Positions 8,051 to 16,178 of a DNA stretch of 64,000 nt are shown here, one piece after another. The first letter of the stretch is position 1; each line of letters starts with the position of its first letter. The translations under genes and the position numbers were made by a program. Origin of the DNA: Rhizobium sp. Root1220 (GTDB lineage: Bacteria > Pseudomonadota > Alphaproteobacteria > Rhizobiales > Rhizobiaceae). The stretch spans positions 485 through 64,484 of the forward strand of contig NZ_LMDG01000014.1 of the NCBI RefSeq assembly GCF_001426265.1, in the 5' to 3' direction. Below the pieces are notes generated by a model that saw nothing but the letters and a program-made list of their open reading frames with translations, did not search any database and had not been told where the DNA came from.

Positions 8051-8145
8051 ATCCGGGTCTGTGCTATACGGATTCCCGGATAAGGGGACCACACGATGAC
8101 TGGACGGAAGATAGCCCGAATAGCCTGACCCTCCGCGCTGCGGAG
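8051..8145 (+). promoter_or_regulatory. structured 5' leader with a possible 10-codon leader peptide
   Basis: ATCCGGG (8051-8057) and CCCGGAT (8075-8081) form a hairpin. AAGGGGA then precedes ATG at 8096, which opens a 10-codon frame encoding MTGRKIARIA and ending at 8128. Directly after the stop, CTCCGC and GCGGAG (8131-8136, 8140-8145) form a second hairpin. The metallophosphoesterase start is at 8179. The layout resembles a translated leader controlling a downstream gene. Two ATA codons and several arginine codons make ribosome pausing conceivable. No known riboswitch is recognised. Confidence 0.35.
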
Positions 8146-8178
8146 CCGCTTTCGTTTGCCTATCTTATGGAGTCCAGC

Positions 8179-8721
8179 ATGTCCTTGTGCCGCAAGTTCT
8201 ATCTCGCCGACACCCATCTTAATCACGCGAATATCCTCTCCATACAGCCGCGGCCGTTCGAAACCATCGAGCAGCACGATGAGGCGATCATCGCTCGTTG
8301 GAACGCGGTCGTGGGCGAGAATGATGTCGTCTACCACCTCGGCGACTTCGCTATGGGTCTTCACAACGCGGATCGCATCCGCCGGATCTTCAGCCGTCTC
8401 AATGGTCGCAAATACCTCGTCTTCGGCAACCACGATGTCCGCCGCGACGGCGCGATGCACCCGACCATCGCTGGTCTCGAATGGGCAGCGCGCCCCGAAG
8501 CCCTGATGTTCGTGAAGGACGAAAGACAGCACGTCGTCCTCAGCCATTACGCGCAACGATGCTGGCAAGGGCGCGGCAAGGGCGCGTGGCATTTCTACGG
8601 CCATGCCCATGGGCGACTGCCGAGTGAAGGTCGATCACGGGATGTCGGTGTTGACATGCCCGATGTTGATTTCACTCCGCGGACTTTCAACGAGCTGACG
8701 AAAGGGATGCGCGATGACTGA
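8179..8721 (+). CDS. calcineurin-like metallophosphoesterase
   Basis: The 180-residue protein carries the metal-binding motifs of the calcineurin-like phosphoesterase superfamily in order: DTH at 11-13, GD(F) with D56, GNHD at 83-86, H123 in SHY and GHAH at 141-144. These would bind two metal ions and hydrolyse phosphomonoesters or phosphodiesters; the compact phage-type form is common. I take the ATG at 8179, 4 codons inside the open frame, because GGAG lies before it. Its stop overlaps the next start (ATGACTGA), so it is translationally coupled to the series that follows. The substrate cannot be read from the sequence. Confidence 0.88.
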   Translation: MSLCRKFYLADTHLNHANILSIQPRPFETIEQHDEAIIARWNAVVGENDVVYHLGDFAMGLHNADRIRRIFSRLNGRKYLVFGNHDVRRDGAMHPTIAGLEWAARPEALMFVKDERQHVVLSHYAQRCWQGRGKGAWHFYGHAHGRLPSEGRSRDVGVDMPDVDFTPRTFNELTKGMRDD

Positions 8722-9028
8722 CGATGAATACGACTATCTCGTCGCATGCCACGGCCATGCCGTACCTGCACGTGATCGGCTGCGGCTGCACGACTGCCAG
8801 ATTCCGGCGGTTGATAGTCTGCTGCGGGTGATGCGGGAAGAAGGAATCGACAAGGAAGTCCGCGTCGTCGGTATCATCGCGACCGCCTGTGGTCGCACGC
8901 GCATCGATAAGGAATTCACCGACAGCCTCGATCCGCGCAGCGCGGCAGCTTTATGTCACGAGATTACACTTGCTCGGTTCGAGCAGCGCTTTCAAGAGAT
9001 TTTCGAAGAGGAGACCGCTGATGACTGA
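8714..9028 (+). CDS. hypothetical protein, 104 aa
   Basis: It overlaps the phosphoesterase by 8 bases and the next gene by 8 bases, so it is coupled on both sides. The product is small and acidic at its C-terminus (EIFEEETADD), with a hydrophobic strand-like stretch VRVVGIIATACG in the centre. It lacks the CxxCG zinc-ribbon signature of most of its neighbours. The family is not recognised; the conserved spacing and coupling make it a real gene. Confidence 0.65.
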   Translation: MTDDEYDYLVACHGHAVPARDRLRLHDCQIPAVDSLLRVMREEGIDKEVRVVGIIATACGRTRIDKEFTDSLDPRSAAALCHEITLARFEQRFQEIFEEETADD

Positions 9029-9395
9029 TCCTATCCGCCCCGATCTGTATCTGGCTCTCCTGGCGAAACACGGTGACCGCATGCCTCCCGAGTCCGAAGT
9101 TTTCATTCGCGAAGGCTGGTTCGCGCTCGTCGACCGTCTCCTGACCGACCTCACGCGTGACTATCCGGACGCGCGCATCCTGGCACTGACAGCCGCTGGG
9201 TGGCTCCACATCGACTACTCGCTGCCCAGCGACGGTCGCGGGTGGACCCGGCACGTGACCTTCGACAGGTGGCTGCAAACCTACATTTCGGAGAGCTTGT
9301 GGACATGCGAGTGCTGCGGATCCCGCCACGGCCGTGACCGTCGCGGTCGCCGCGTCATCTGTGACAAGTGCGAGCCGGAGACCTGCAATGCGTGA
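9021..9395 (+). CDS. zinc-ribbon protein, member 1 of the paralogous series
   Basis: The 124-residue protein starts with the ATG at 9021, overlapping the previous stop. Its N-terminal domain contains EGWFALVDRLL near residues 31-40, which matches the GW-x-L core of its neighbours. The C-terminus carries a putative Zn site: C96 and C99 in TCECCG, then C114 and C117 in CDKC. The other members use C-x2-H as the second pair, so this one has a Cys4 variant. Related proteins occur in phages. No enzymatic residues are visible, and nucleic-acid or protein binding is an inference from the ribbon. Confidence 0.72.
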   Translation: MTDPIRPDLYLALLAKHGDRMPPESEVFIREGWFALVDRLLTDLTRDYPDARILALTAAGWLHIDYSLPSDGRGWTRHVTFDRWLQTYISESLWTCECCGSRHGRDRRGRRVICDKCEPETCNA

Positions 9396-9873
9396 CTTTC
9401 CGACGATTAAGCTCGCCGATTTGCAAGAGGATTACCCGGGCGTTTTCGAAAGCGCGAAGTGGGTCGATGTGGGCGTGGGCTGGCTCGGCCTCGTGCGCGA
9501 TTTCATTAACGAGGCGTTGCCGCATGATCCCGGCCTCTGTGTCTACGAGATCAAAGAGAAATGGGGCACGATGCGCTGCTGGTGCGATACTGATGTGCTA
9601 GGCGCGCGCTTGGCTAAGGGCAAGGCGGAGGCCAAATCCGCGTACACGTGCGAGGTCTGCGGAGCGGATGGATGGATCCGTCGTCCGCCACCAGGAGGCG
9701 GATATGCCTGGTGGCGATGCCTTTGCGATGAACACGCGTCACCGGATCAGCGGAAATGGGGCACGCGCCGCCGGCCAACGGACGGAATGATGCAGTTTGA
9801 GGGCCAGTGGTATCAGTACGACCGCGAGGCGGATTCGATGGTACCGATTGAAACTCCGGAGAGATTCCGATGA
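9388..9873 (+). CDS. zinc-ribbon protein, member 2 of the paralogous series
   Basis: The 161-residue protein begins at an ATG overlapping the previous gene, with GGAG upstream. The core shared with its neighbours is visible: GVGWLGLVRDF near 29-39, YEIKEKWGTMR near 53-63, then the putative zinc ribbon CEVCG (C88, C91) and C113 with H116 (CDEH). The C-terminal 40 residues follow the ribbon and have a WYQYDREADSMVPIE end that closely parallels member 3 (WRRYDPDLDALVDVE), so the two are recent tandem paralogues. Function unknown. Confidence 0.75.
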   Translation: MRDFPTIKLADLQEDYPGVFESAKWVDVGVGWLGLVRDFINEALPHDPGLCVYEIKEKWGTMRCWCDTDVLGARLAKGKAEAKSAYTCEVCGADGWIRRPPPGGGYAWWRCLCDEHASPDQRKWGTRRRPTDGMMQFEGQWYQYDREADSMVPIETPERFR

Positions 9874-10352
9874 AGACCTGGAACGATCTGAAAGCAAAAT
9901 ATCCGCAGCTCCTTCGTGCGGGATTTCTCATTGAGTGTCACGAAGGCTGGATCGGAATCCTCGACGACTATTTCGCTGTCATCGACCGCGAAATGCCGGA
10001 CGGCGCTGTCTACGAAATCCGCCAGATCAAGGAAAAAATGGGGTCCCTGCGCATCTATGATTCCTTGTACGGCGAAACGTTGTCGTCAGTGCGCGCGGTC
10101 ACTGACGCACACGCCCTCGCGGAAGCGCGATCTTACTACACATGCGAATACTGCGGGAAGCCGGGTGTCTGGAGCAATCGGAGAGGATATCTAACGACCG
10201 TCTGCGAGGATCACGCCGTTCGCGATGGATACCGTGCAGAGCCCTACGTCGACAGCGACTACACGTATCGCGAGACTGACGGGACTTGGCGGCGATACGA
10301 CCCCGACTTGGATGCACTTGTCGACGTCGAGGCACCGGGTTGGTCACGATGA
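9870..10352 (+). CDS. zinc-ribbon protein, member 3 of the paralogous series
   Basis: It overlaps member 2 by ATGA. The order of elements repeats that of member 2: ECHEGWIGILDDYF near 22-35, IRQIKEKMGSLRIYD near 50-64, CEYCG (C92, C95) and CEDH (C112, H115), then a tail ending in WRRYDPDLDALVDVEAPGW. The spacing between blocks is nearly the same as in member 2, which supports tandem duplication. There is no membrane segment or signal peptide, so the protein should be cytoplasmic. Confidence 0.75.
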   Translation: MKTWNDLKAKYPQLLRAGFLIECHEGWIGILDDYFAVIDREMPDGAVYEIRQIKEKMGSLRIYDSLYGETLSSVRAVTDAHALAEARSYYTCEYCGKPGVWSNRRGYLTTVCEDHAVRDGYRAEPYVDSDYTYRETDGTWRRYDPDLDALVDVEAPGWSR

Positions 10353-10870
10353 CGGCACATGCACCTCGACGTCGCCGCAAGAGCCTGGGCGTTCCGCGGC
10401 ACGTGAGCATCGAAGGAATGGATCGCGAGTCCTTGCTCATCGAAGCCATCCTGCGCGACGAATCCATCGAATATGCGCACGATATCGACTGGGTCGCCGA
10501 TGACGAGACCTGCCGCCGGGTTGGCTGGCACCTGGTCAAGAACACTGGACCCCTTTTCCATCTCGGCCGCCGTCTGCTCGAACTCGCGACTCCGGGCGGC
10601 GCACTACTGCCGCCACCTGAGTATCGCATGTGTCGCGAGACGGTGCCGACCGTAGAAGAACTGGTCGCGGCGCCGATGTTACAGCCCTGGAGTCTGATCC
10701 TTTTTCAGTCCGGCTCGCTGCCGGCGTTCTGGAAGTTGGGCGGGATCATCTATCATGCGGAGCATGACGTGCAGTGGGTGTGGACACGGCTGCTGCATCT
10801 GAACCGCGAGAAGAAGATGGCGATGACGACGGACGGCTGGGTGAACCTTGGAAAGAGGATGAGCGCATGA
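10349..10870 (+). CDS. hypothetical protein, 173 aa, within the zinc-ribbon series
   Basis: The ATG at 10349 overlaps the stop of member 3 (ATGA). The N-terminus is basic (HAPRRRRKSLG). The rest is tryptophan- and leucine-rich, with HLVKNTGPLFHLGRRLLEL near the centre and a final segment ending MTTDGWVNLGKRMSA. There is no CxxCG ribbon. It may be a diverged relative that kept only another domain, or an unrelated gene. I do not recognise it. Confidence 0.62.
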   Translation: MTAHAPRRRRKSLGVPRHVSIEGMDRESLLIEAILRDESIEYAHDIDWVADDETCRRVGWHLVKNTGPLFHLGRRLLELATPGGALLPPPEYRMCRETVPTVEELVAAPMLQPWSLILFQSGSLPAFWKLGGIIYHAEHDVQWVWTRLLHLNREKKMAMTTDGWVNLGKRMSA

Positions 10871-11985
10871 TCGATGATGTACGGAAGGCTTGGCTGCGCG
10901 GAGCGTACCTCGATCGCATTCCCGAGGTTGCACAGCACTACGCTGCCGATCACAGCCACTTCGTGGATTCGGAATGGGAAGCTTTCATCGGCGACGAGTT
11001 TGAATATCTGACGGAGTTGTCGGCTGACGATCATTCCTACCTGCGCGATCAGGCGGGGCTGGAGGCCTTCCGCCGCATCGTGTCGGCGCTGTCCGCAGCC
11101 CGCGAGGAAGCGTTCGGCAAACTGATCGTAGACAACGCCGATGTGATCCAGTCGGACGCGCGCTTCGCCTTGGACCTCGGCTGGATCAGCCTGCTGCACC
11201 ATGCTGCCGACCGCGTCAGGACGTATCCGGAGGCTTGGGGCGCCCGCATCGTCGGCGCGAAGGAGAAGTTTGGCTGTTGCGTGCTCCATGTCGCCTGCGA
11301 CTACTCTGCTCGCGGCTGCCGATCCGAGGTCGAACGGCTCCGTGAAGAGGTGCGGCTGCGGTCGTTGGCCACGTGCGAAGTATGCGGGGCGAGCGGCCGG
11401 CTGCGGTTGTCGGGCTACGCGAAGACGGTCTGCGACCAGCATGCGCTTGTAATGGGTGAGTTCCGGGAAGACGACGGAATGCATGCGGATCCGTGGGCAT
11501 GGAACGATGATGCTGACTACATTCGCGACGTGCTCGACAAAGGCAGAGCACTGATCGCCGAAGCCGAGCACCGGAATCGGCAGAACTGCGACGAGTATCC
11601 TCCGGAAGCGGCAGAAATCCTGAAAGATCTGGTACCGGTGCGGCCGCGGCCGAAGGATCACATGCTGGCAGAAGGAAACGATCCCTTCGTCGAAACTGAA
11701 CTTGGAAAGCGCATCGACGCCGATTTTCTACAGTTCACCGGCCGTGAGCAGGAACTCTTGCTCGAATTTGGATGGCACATTCAGGACGCGACCCAGGGCG
11801 CATGCGTCAAGGAGGAATACCTCGACAAATACGTCCGCGATGAAGTCGCGCAGTGGCGTGAATTCTCCGCACAGCCGTTGTCGGTATCGGATGAGAAATT
11901 TCTCCACGGATATCTCCGTGGACTGATCGACGAAGAATACGAGCGGATCCGACTGAAGCAGGAAGCCGAACGCGATAAGGACTGA
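10867..11985 (+). CDS. zinc-ribbon protein, member 4, enlarged to 372 aa
   Basis: It overlaps the previous stop (ATGA at 10867). A central copy of the shared module lies at about residues 100-195: DLGWISLLHHAA, RIVGAKEKFGCCVLHV, then CEVCG (C170, C173) and CDQH (C189, H192). About 100 acidic, helical residues precede it and 180 residues follow it, rich in Glu, Asp and Lys with coiled-coil-like ends. It is therefore the module embedded in a larger protein, more than twice the size of the other members. Function unknown; a scaffold or regulatory role is only a guess. Confidence 0.75.
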   Translation: MIDDVRKAWLRGAYLDRIPEVAQHYAADHSHFVDSEWEAFIGDEFEYLTELSADDHSYLRDQAGLEAFRRIVSALSAAREEAFGKLIVDNADVIQSDARFALDLGWISLLHHAADRVRTYPEAWGARIVGAKEKFGCCVLHVACDYSARGCRSEVERLREEVRLRSLATCEVCGASGRLRLSGYAKTVCDQHALVMGEFREDDGMHADPWAWNDDADYIRDVLDKGRALIAEAEHRNRQNCDEYPPEAAEILKDLVPVRPRPKDHMLAEGNDPFVETELGKRIDADFLQFTGREQELLLEFGWHIQDATQGACVKEEYLDKYVRDEVAQWREFSAQPLSVSDEKFLHGYLRGLIDEEYERIRLKQEAERDKD

Positions 11986-12015
11986 TGTCGGAAATAGCCG
12001 ACCAAAAGGTGGACA

Positions 12016-12504
12016 ATGTCGAATATGACCGTCGCTAACGGCTGGAAGAACATCCTTGCCGAAGCCGTCGAAGATGCCTCCAAGCTGCCTGAAGAGTGGC
12101 TGTTCGAGATCGTGTCGGCGGAGACGGTCGACGGCGGTTTGCAGATCTCGGCGACATACGTCTCCAGGGACGTGCCGCTCGACGACTATCTGCCGTCCGA
12201 GCGCAAGCTCCCGCATCCGTATCGCTCGCTTCAGCGGATCCGGGAGGATGCTCGGGCGAAGTCGTTGGTGACGTGCGAATGCTGCGGTCGTGGGGGAAGC
12301 CTTGTCGATGTCGGCGAGACCGCGCGCGTGCGGTGCGTGCAGCACGGCTATGTCGTTGATGCGGTCGAGTGGTGTGGCAACCCCGTGGGATTCATGTTCG
12401 ACAGCGCCGAGGAGGCGATGGCGCATTTCTTGAAGGATTACGGCGACGGCTTGGAGATGATGCAGGATCTGACGCGAGAGGGCGACGATGAAACGCGGCA
12501 TTAG
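12016..12504 (+). CDS. zinc-ribbon protein, member 5 of the paralogous series
   Basis: AGGTGGA precedes the ATG at 12016, 30 bases after member 4. The N-terminal core is weaker than in members 2-4 (NGWKNILAEAV, FEIVSAETVDGGLQIS), but the ribbon CECCG (C87, C90) with CVQH (C107, H110) is intact. A helical tail follows, ending in DLTREGDDETRH. Member 6 also closes with DDGTRH, another sign of common origin. It overlaps member 6 by 17 bases. Confidence 0.72.
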   Translation: MSNMTVANGWKNILAEAVEDASKLPEEWLFEIVSAETVDGGLQISATYVSRDVPLDDYLPSERKLPHPYRSLQRIREDARAKSLVTCECCGRGGSLVDVGETARVRCVQHGYVVDAVEWCGNPVGFMFDSAEEAMAHFLKDYGDGLEMMQDLTREGDDETRH

Positions 12505-13111
12505 AGTCGAGGTCGGTGATGGCTGGTCGGCTATCGTGCTCAACATCATAGTCGTCGGATCTCGTTACCCGAAGCATTGCAATTTCCGTTTTCACAGAGC
12601 GTGGCGCAACTGCGGACGCATGCGAATCCATGTGACGACTGAGAACGATGACCCGAAGTCGCTGGAGGCTACCGTCGCGCTCAGCCAGATCGCCTGGCAT
12701 CGGAGCGGCCAGACCTGCGAAATCTGCGGTCGCGGTGCGCACCTGAACCTCGGCAAACGGTATGCTCTGACGCTATGCCGTGACCACGAATACCTCGTCG
12801 GTGAGCGGCATCCTGATGATGGACGAATCCGTGATCCGTGGGCGCGGCATGTCGGCGGTAGTGTGCTGCCTGAAGGCTACGACGATCCCAAGGCTATGAA
12901 GGATGGTCTGTTGCGGATGTGGTCGAACGGCGACGCTGACATGCGCGATATCCAGGAGATCCTGCAGATGTCGCGAGCGTCGGTGATGTATGCGGCGATC
13001 GAGGCCGGATATGGGCTGCACCTCGAAGGCGACGAGGTTGGTGCCGACGAGAAAGGCGCCGAATTCGCGCGGCTGCTAGAGACGACAAAGGATGATGGGA
13101 CGCGGCACTGA
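12488..13111 (+). CDS. zinc-ribbon protein, member 6, with a C-terminal HTH-like segment
   Basis: The 207-residue protein starts inside the end of member 5. The shared core appears as GDGWSAIVLNIIV near 10-22, then CEIC (C77, C80) and CRDH (C97, H100). Unlike the other members, it has a helix-turn-helix-like stretch near residues 155-175 (RDIQEILQMSRASVMYAAIEA), which suggests DNA binding. It is the last gene of the series and is followed by two hairpins. It could be the regulatory member of the set; this is inference. Confidence 0.72.
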   Translation: MKRGIRVEVGDGWSAIVLNIIVVGSRYPKHCNFRFHRAWRNCGRMRIHVTTENDDPKSLEATVALSQIAWHRSGQTCEICGRGAHLNLGKRYALTLCRDHEYLVGERHPDDGRIRDPWARHVGGSVLPEGYDDPKAMKDGLLRMWSNGDADMRDIQEILQMSRASVMYAAIEAGYGLHLEGDEVGADEKGAEFARLLETTKDDGTRH

Positions 13112-13123
13112 AAACTGGCACCC

Positions 13124-13154
13124 AGTGCCCGAGTAAATGGATTGCTCGGGCACT
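13124..13154 (+). terminator. 10-bp perfect hairpin at the end of the series
   Basis: AGTGCCCGAG at 13124-13133 and CTCGGGCACT at 13145-13154 form a perfect stem with an 11-base loop, 13 bases after the last stop. No T-run follows directly; a second hairpin with a T-run lies 36 bases further on, so the two may act together. Confidence 0.5.
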
Positions 13155-13189
13155 CGGATAGGGCGGATATCACAAGACGAGGACTGTCA

Positions 13190-13212
13190 GGCGGCCATTA
13201 TGCCGCCTTTTT
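13190..13212 (+). terminator. intrinsic terminator overlapping the integrase 3' end
   Basis: GGCGGC (13190-13195), a six-base loop, GCCGCC (13202-13207) and TTTTT (13208-13212) make a standard Rho-independent terminator for plus-strand transcription. It overlaps the stop codon of the convergent integrase gene. Confidence 0.8.
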
Positions 13213-14643
13213 CATGTCCCGGGAGGCGAGGTACAACCGATGTCCCTCGAGTACGTGTTCCTGCCACCAAGTCAGGATATCGAGCTTGACGTCGAGATAG
13301 CTGTTCTTGTCGTAGACGAGCTGCGCAACGCTCTCGCGACCCTCGTTCTTGTGTGTGATCATCGTGACTTCTTCAGCATCCATCTGTCGGCCGCGCAGTA
13401 TGAACTGCGACATCTTGGGTCCGACGATGGAGACGAACGCCTTGCGGAGGTCATGGGTCGAAACGTTGAACGGCATCAGTTCGAAGACGCCTCCGGGCTT
13501 TCTCATCTCTTCGATCCCGTCGGACACCGTGCGGACGTTGATGTGTCCTGCCATATCATCACCCTTCTTCTTGGCGCGCTGCTTCGGAAACAGGTGAGCA
13601 GAATCAGGATTGTTCGTCGCCATCCGAAGCGCGTGCTTTACGATCCCTGCGGCAACAGGCGGCAAGGGGAGTTTGCGCCAGTGATGGCTCTTGTCTTCGA
13701 GCCCCCATACACATTCATAGTGTCCGGAGTCGAACTGAAACGCTGACTGCAGTGCGATCGTCGGCGTGGTGCGACGCTGTCCGGTGAGAAGCTGGAGTTT
13801 GAGGACTCCGCGAACCGTTTCGTTTGGACAGGATTCCAGGGCTTCCCATAATGCGCCGATTTCGATCTGAGAGAGAGCTCTGAACTTTTCCTTGCCAGCA
13901 ATCTCAGACGGACGTTCGAGGCATTTCGACAAGTCGGCTGCAGGGTTCCGATCAAGGTTGAAGTTCTTCTTGTTCACAAAGTATTTGAAGGCCGCTTTCA
14001 AGACCGACACGGTGAAGTCGGCCTGACGAATGCCGGCGACCACATCCTTCTTTGCGGCCCCACGTACTTGCTGCTGCTCGATAGCCCTCTCGGTGCAACG
14101 GGTCACGATGTTATCCCGGATCTGCGCGAGGTCGCGGGTCAGGATTGCGGCCAACGGCTTTCCATTGATCGGTGCAAAGTCATCCTGCAGTCCAGGTGTA
14201 GCTCCAAGAGCAGACCTGTAACCACGAGCGGTGTCCGTGTTTCGGTTCCTTCCACACCACTCCAGATACAAGTCCCGAGCCACTTCCCAGACTACACCAG
14301 TTCCAGTAGCAACGTCGTGAAGATGCCCCGCATCCTGAACTGAGTATCCGGCCGCGAAGGACTTCACGAGAGTGTCTATTGGATTGCCCTTCTTCGCCTC
14401 CTTCCTGATCTTGACGACCAACTCGCGGAGCATCGGAAGGTCATCCAGGCCGAAGTGAGAGAACGGTGCGATCTGCAGGTTCGTATCGCGGGTGCTGTAG
14501 TACCAGGATGCGCCAGTCTTGGTGATCTTGATCGCAAGTCCGCTAGTGTCTTGGTCGCGGTAGACGACCGCTGCCGCGACACCCTTCTTGATCTGGTTTT
14601 TGACTTTCGTGAGCGTGTAGCCGCTGAAGATTTCGGATGGCAT
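13198..14643 (-). CDS. tyrosine recombinase (integrase) of the element
   Basis: The 481-residue integrase has the full tyrosine-recombinase set: Arg in LLTGQRR (about 290-291), H397-x-x-R400 in STHDLRKAF, H431 in ITHKNEG and the nucleophile Y444 in QLVYDK. An N-terminal DUF4102-like arm domain (residues about 8-100) and a core-binding domain (115-230) precede the catalytic domain, the layout of island-type integrases that use tRNA genes. I start at the ATG at 14643 because upstream in-frame codons lie in poor context. It is 262 bases from the tRNA-Lys fragment and points away from it, as expected for the end of an integrated element. Confidence 0.93.
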   Translation of the reverse strand: MPSEIFSGYTLTKVKNQIKKGVAAAVVYRDQDTSGLAIKITKTGASWYYSTRDTNLQIAPFSHFGLDDLPMLRELVVKIRKEAKKGNPIDTLVKSFAAGYSVQDAGHLHDVATGTGVVWEVARDLYLEWCGRNRNTDTARGYRSALGATPGLQDDFAPINGKPLAAILTRDLAQIRDNIVTRCTERAIEQQQVRGAAKKDVVAGIRQADFTVSVLKAAFKYFVNKKNFNLDRNPAADLSKCLERPSEIAGKEKFRALSQIEIGALWEALESCPNETVRGVLKLQLLTGQRRTTPTIALQSAFQFDSGHYECVWGLEDKSHHWRKLPLPPVAAGIVKHALRMATNNPDSAHLFPKQRAKKKGDDMAGHINVRTVSDGIEEMRKPGGVFELMPFNVSTHDLRKAFVSIVGPKMSQFILRGRQMDAEEVTMITHKNEGRESVAQLVYDKNSYLDVKLDILTWWQEHVLEGHRLYLASRDMKKAA

Positions 14644-14814
14644 TCGGTGGGTCTCTTTCTCTTGTCTGAGAAAATGGTCGCCCGGATCGAACCACATGGC
14701 AAGAGCTAGACCCGAAAAACACATGCCAGTCAGCGGCCAAATCACGTGTGATTTGGAATGAGGTGGCTAAGTCACATCCAAGAAAGTTGACGAGAGATTG
14801 TGGGCTTTTGATTG

Positions 14815-14866
14815 GTCAACAAATTTTGCTTTGTTTCTAAGGCCTTGATCCGTCGACTTTGTTGAC
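14815..14866. repeat. inverted repeat between integrase and att site
   Basis: GTCAACAAA (14815-14823) and TTTGTTGAC (14858-14866) are perfect inversions 34 bases apart. The left arm continues as TTTTGCT, nearly the same as the right arm before the polymerase-like gene (5542-5556). It lies upstream of the integrase start and next to the junction, so it may be an arm-type recombinase site or an operator shared by the integrase and the polymerase-like operon. Confidence 0.65.
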
Positions 14867-14904
14867 AAGCGTAGACGGGACGGGCAGTGAGAATTACTAA
14901 ACCC

Positions 14905-14954
<50 letters not shown>

Positions 14955-15054
14955 TTTGTCCTTCCCATGTTGTTTCATGAATTGCCAGACGGCCTTGTAA
15001 TCAAGACCCTCTTGCGATTTCTTGTTCCCAGTCATTCCCATCCGTGGGACGATG

Positions 15055-15967
15055 TTAAGGCTGTTCTGCGGGCTGGCAAGGATATCTCGACCAGTACAGG
15101 CGCATCAGGAGGTTGAAGGGTTTTCCGGCGGCCACTGGCAACCAGTTACTGGCTTTCTTCTCCCCCGGTGATCCAGCCTGTAAAAATATATCGACCGATC
15201 CATCGGAGTTTGGAACGAGATTGCTGCGGTCCCCGACCGATTGACGCTTGATCTTGTTGGGAACGAAATAGCCGTCGCTGTCACAAGCGGTGACGGACCA
15301 GAAGCCATCCACGGTAGAAGTTTGCCCTTGCCGAAGTGCAAAACGTATTTCTTGCTACCATCGAGCGGCACGCCATCGCTATCTGTGGCCAACGATGGAT
15401 AAATCGCATCCTGCGCCAGATTCTCACCAAGGCAGCACTACGCGATCGCTGCCCGATAGGTGTAATCCACGCCATAACCGCCGCTCTGAAGGGTATCGAC
15501 TCATCCCTTCAAATTCTCTCCTTCGCCGCCCGCCTTTTTTCCTTCTGAAAGTACCAGCGCTTTTCCGTCGGTCATGCTGCACTCCAATGCCTGCCGGATT
15601 CTTGGAGGAACGGAATTGAGGTCAAAGTCTTTGCCAACTTTAAAGCCAACCCGCTCAAGCCGATGAATGATCGGATAGTCGAACGGTCCCGGGCGGCGTC
15701 TTTCAGTAGTTTCGCAAAGTTGGCGAAAATACACCTGAGGGCTCATGTGGTCCTTTGAATGGGAACCGTCGTCGTCATGTCGATCGCCGAATCGACCGTG
15801 TGTTTGGGCGGCAGATATCCATTCTTGCCCCAGGCAGAAAGTGGGGCGAGCTTGATGCCTTGCTGAACCTTATGAACCGCATCGTAGTCATCGGGGCCAT
15901 TGGCTTTGACGCGACCGACGATATCCAGATAGCGCGTCGATGGTCGGGGCATCGCTAATGGCTTCAA
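15055..15967 (-). pseudogene. DUF1254/DUF1214 protein, frameshifted
   Basis: Three reading frames on the minus strand each carry a piece of one protein in the right order. 15967-15743 has RYLDIVGRVKANGPDDY, 15746-15501 has the middle (DYPIIHRLERVGFKVGKDFDLN), and 15392-15055 has the DUF1214 end (DGFWSVTA...NLVPNSDGSVDIFLQA). At least two frameshifts and the loss of the N-terminal part make it non-functional. The family is of unknown function and usually periplasmic. Two further members and another pseudogene lie in this window. The gene begins just outside the att junction and belongs to the resident sequence. Confidence 0.8.
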
Positions 15968-16178
15968 TCCTCAACGCTAGAGCTACGCGTCGTACTTTGT
16001 AGTCCATCATCCGGACGGCAACGAATGGACGGTTGAGGAGATTACCACTCGGCCGCCAGGCCCGTCGGGGTGGTACGGCGTTTACCGACCAGCTCGCTAA
16101 GGCGGTTTAGGTTCTCAACACTTTCAAGTCCGCGCCGCCATCGAACTTTCGAATGCGGCTAGTCTGAGCGTTTCCGGG

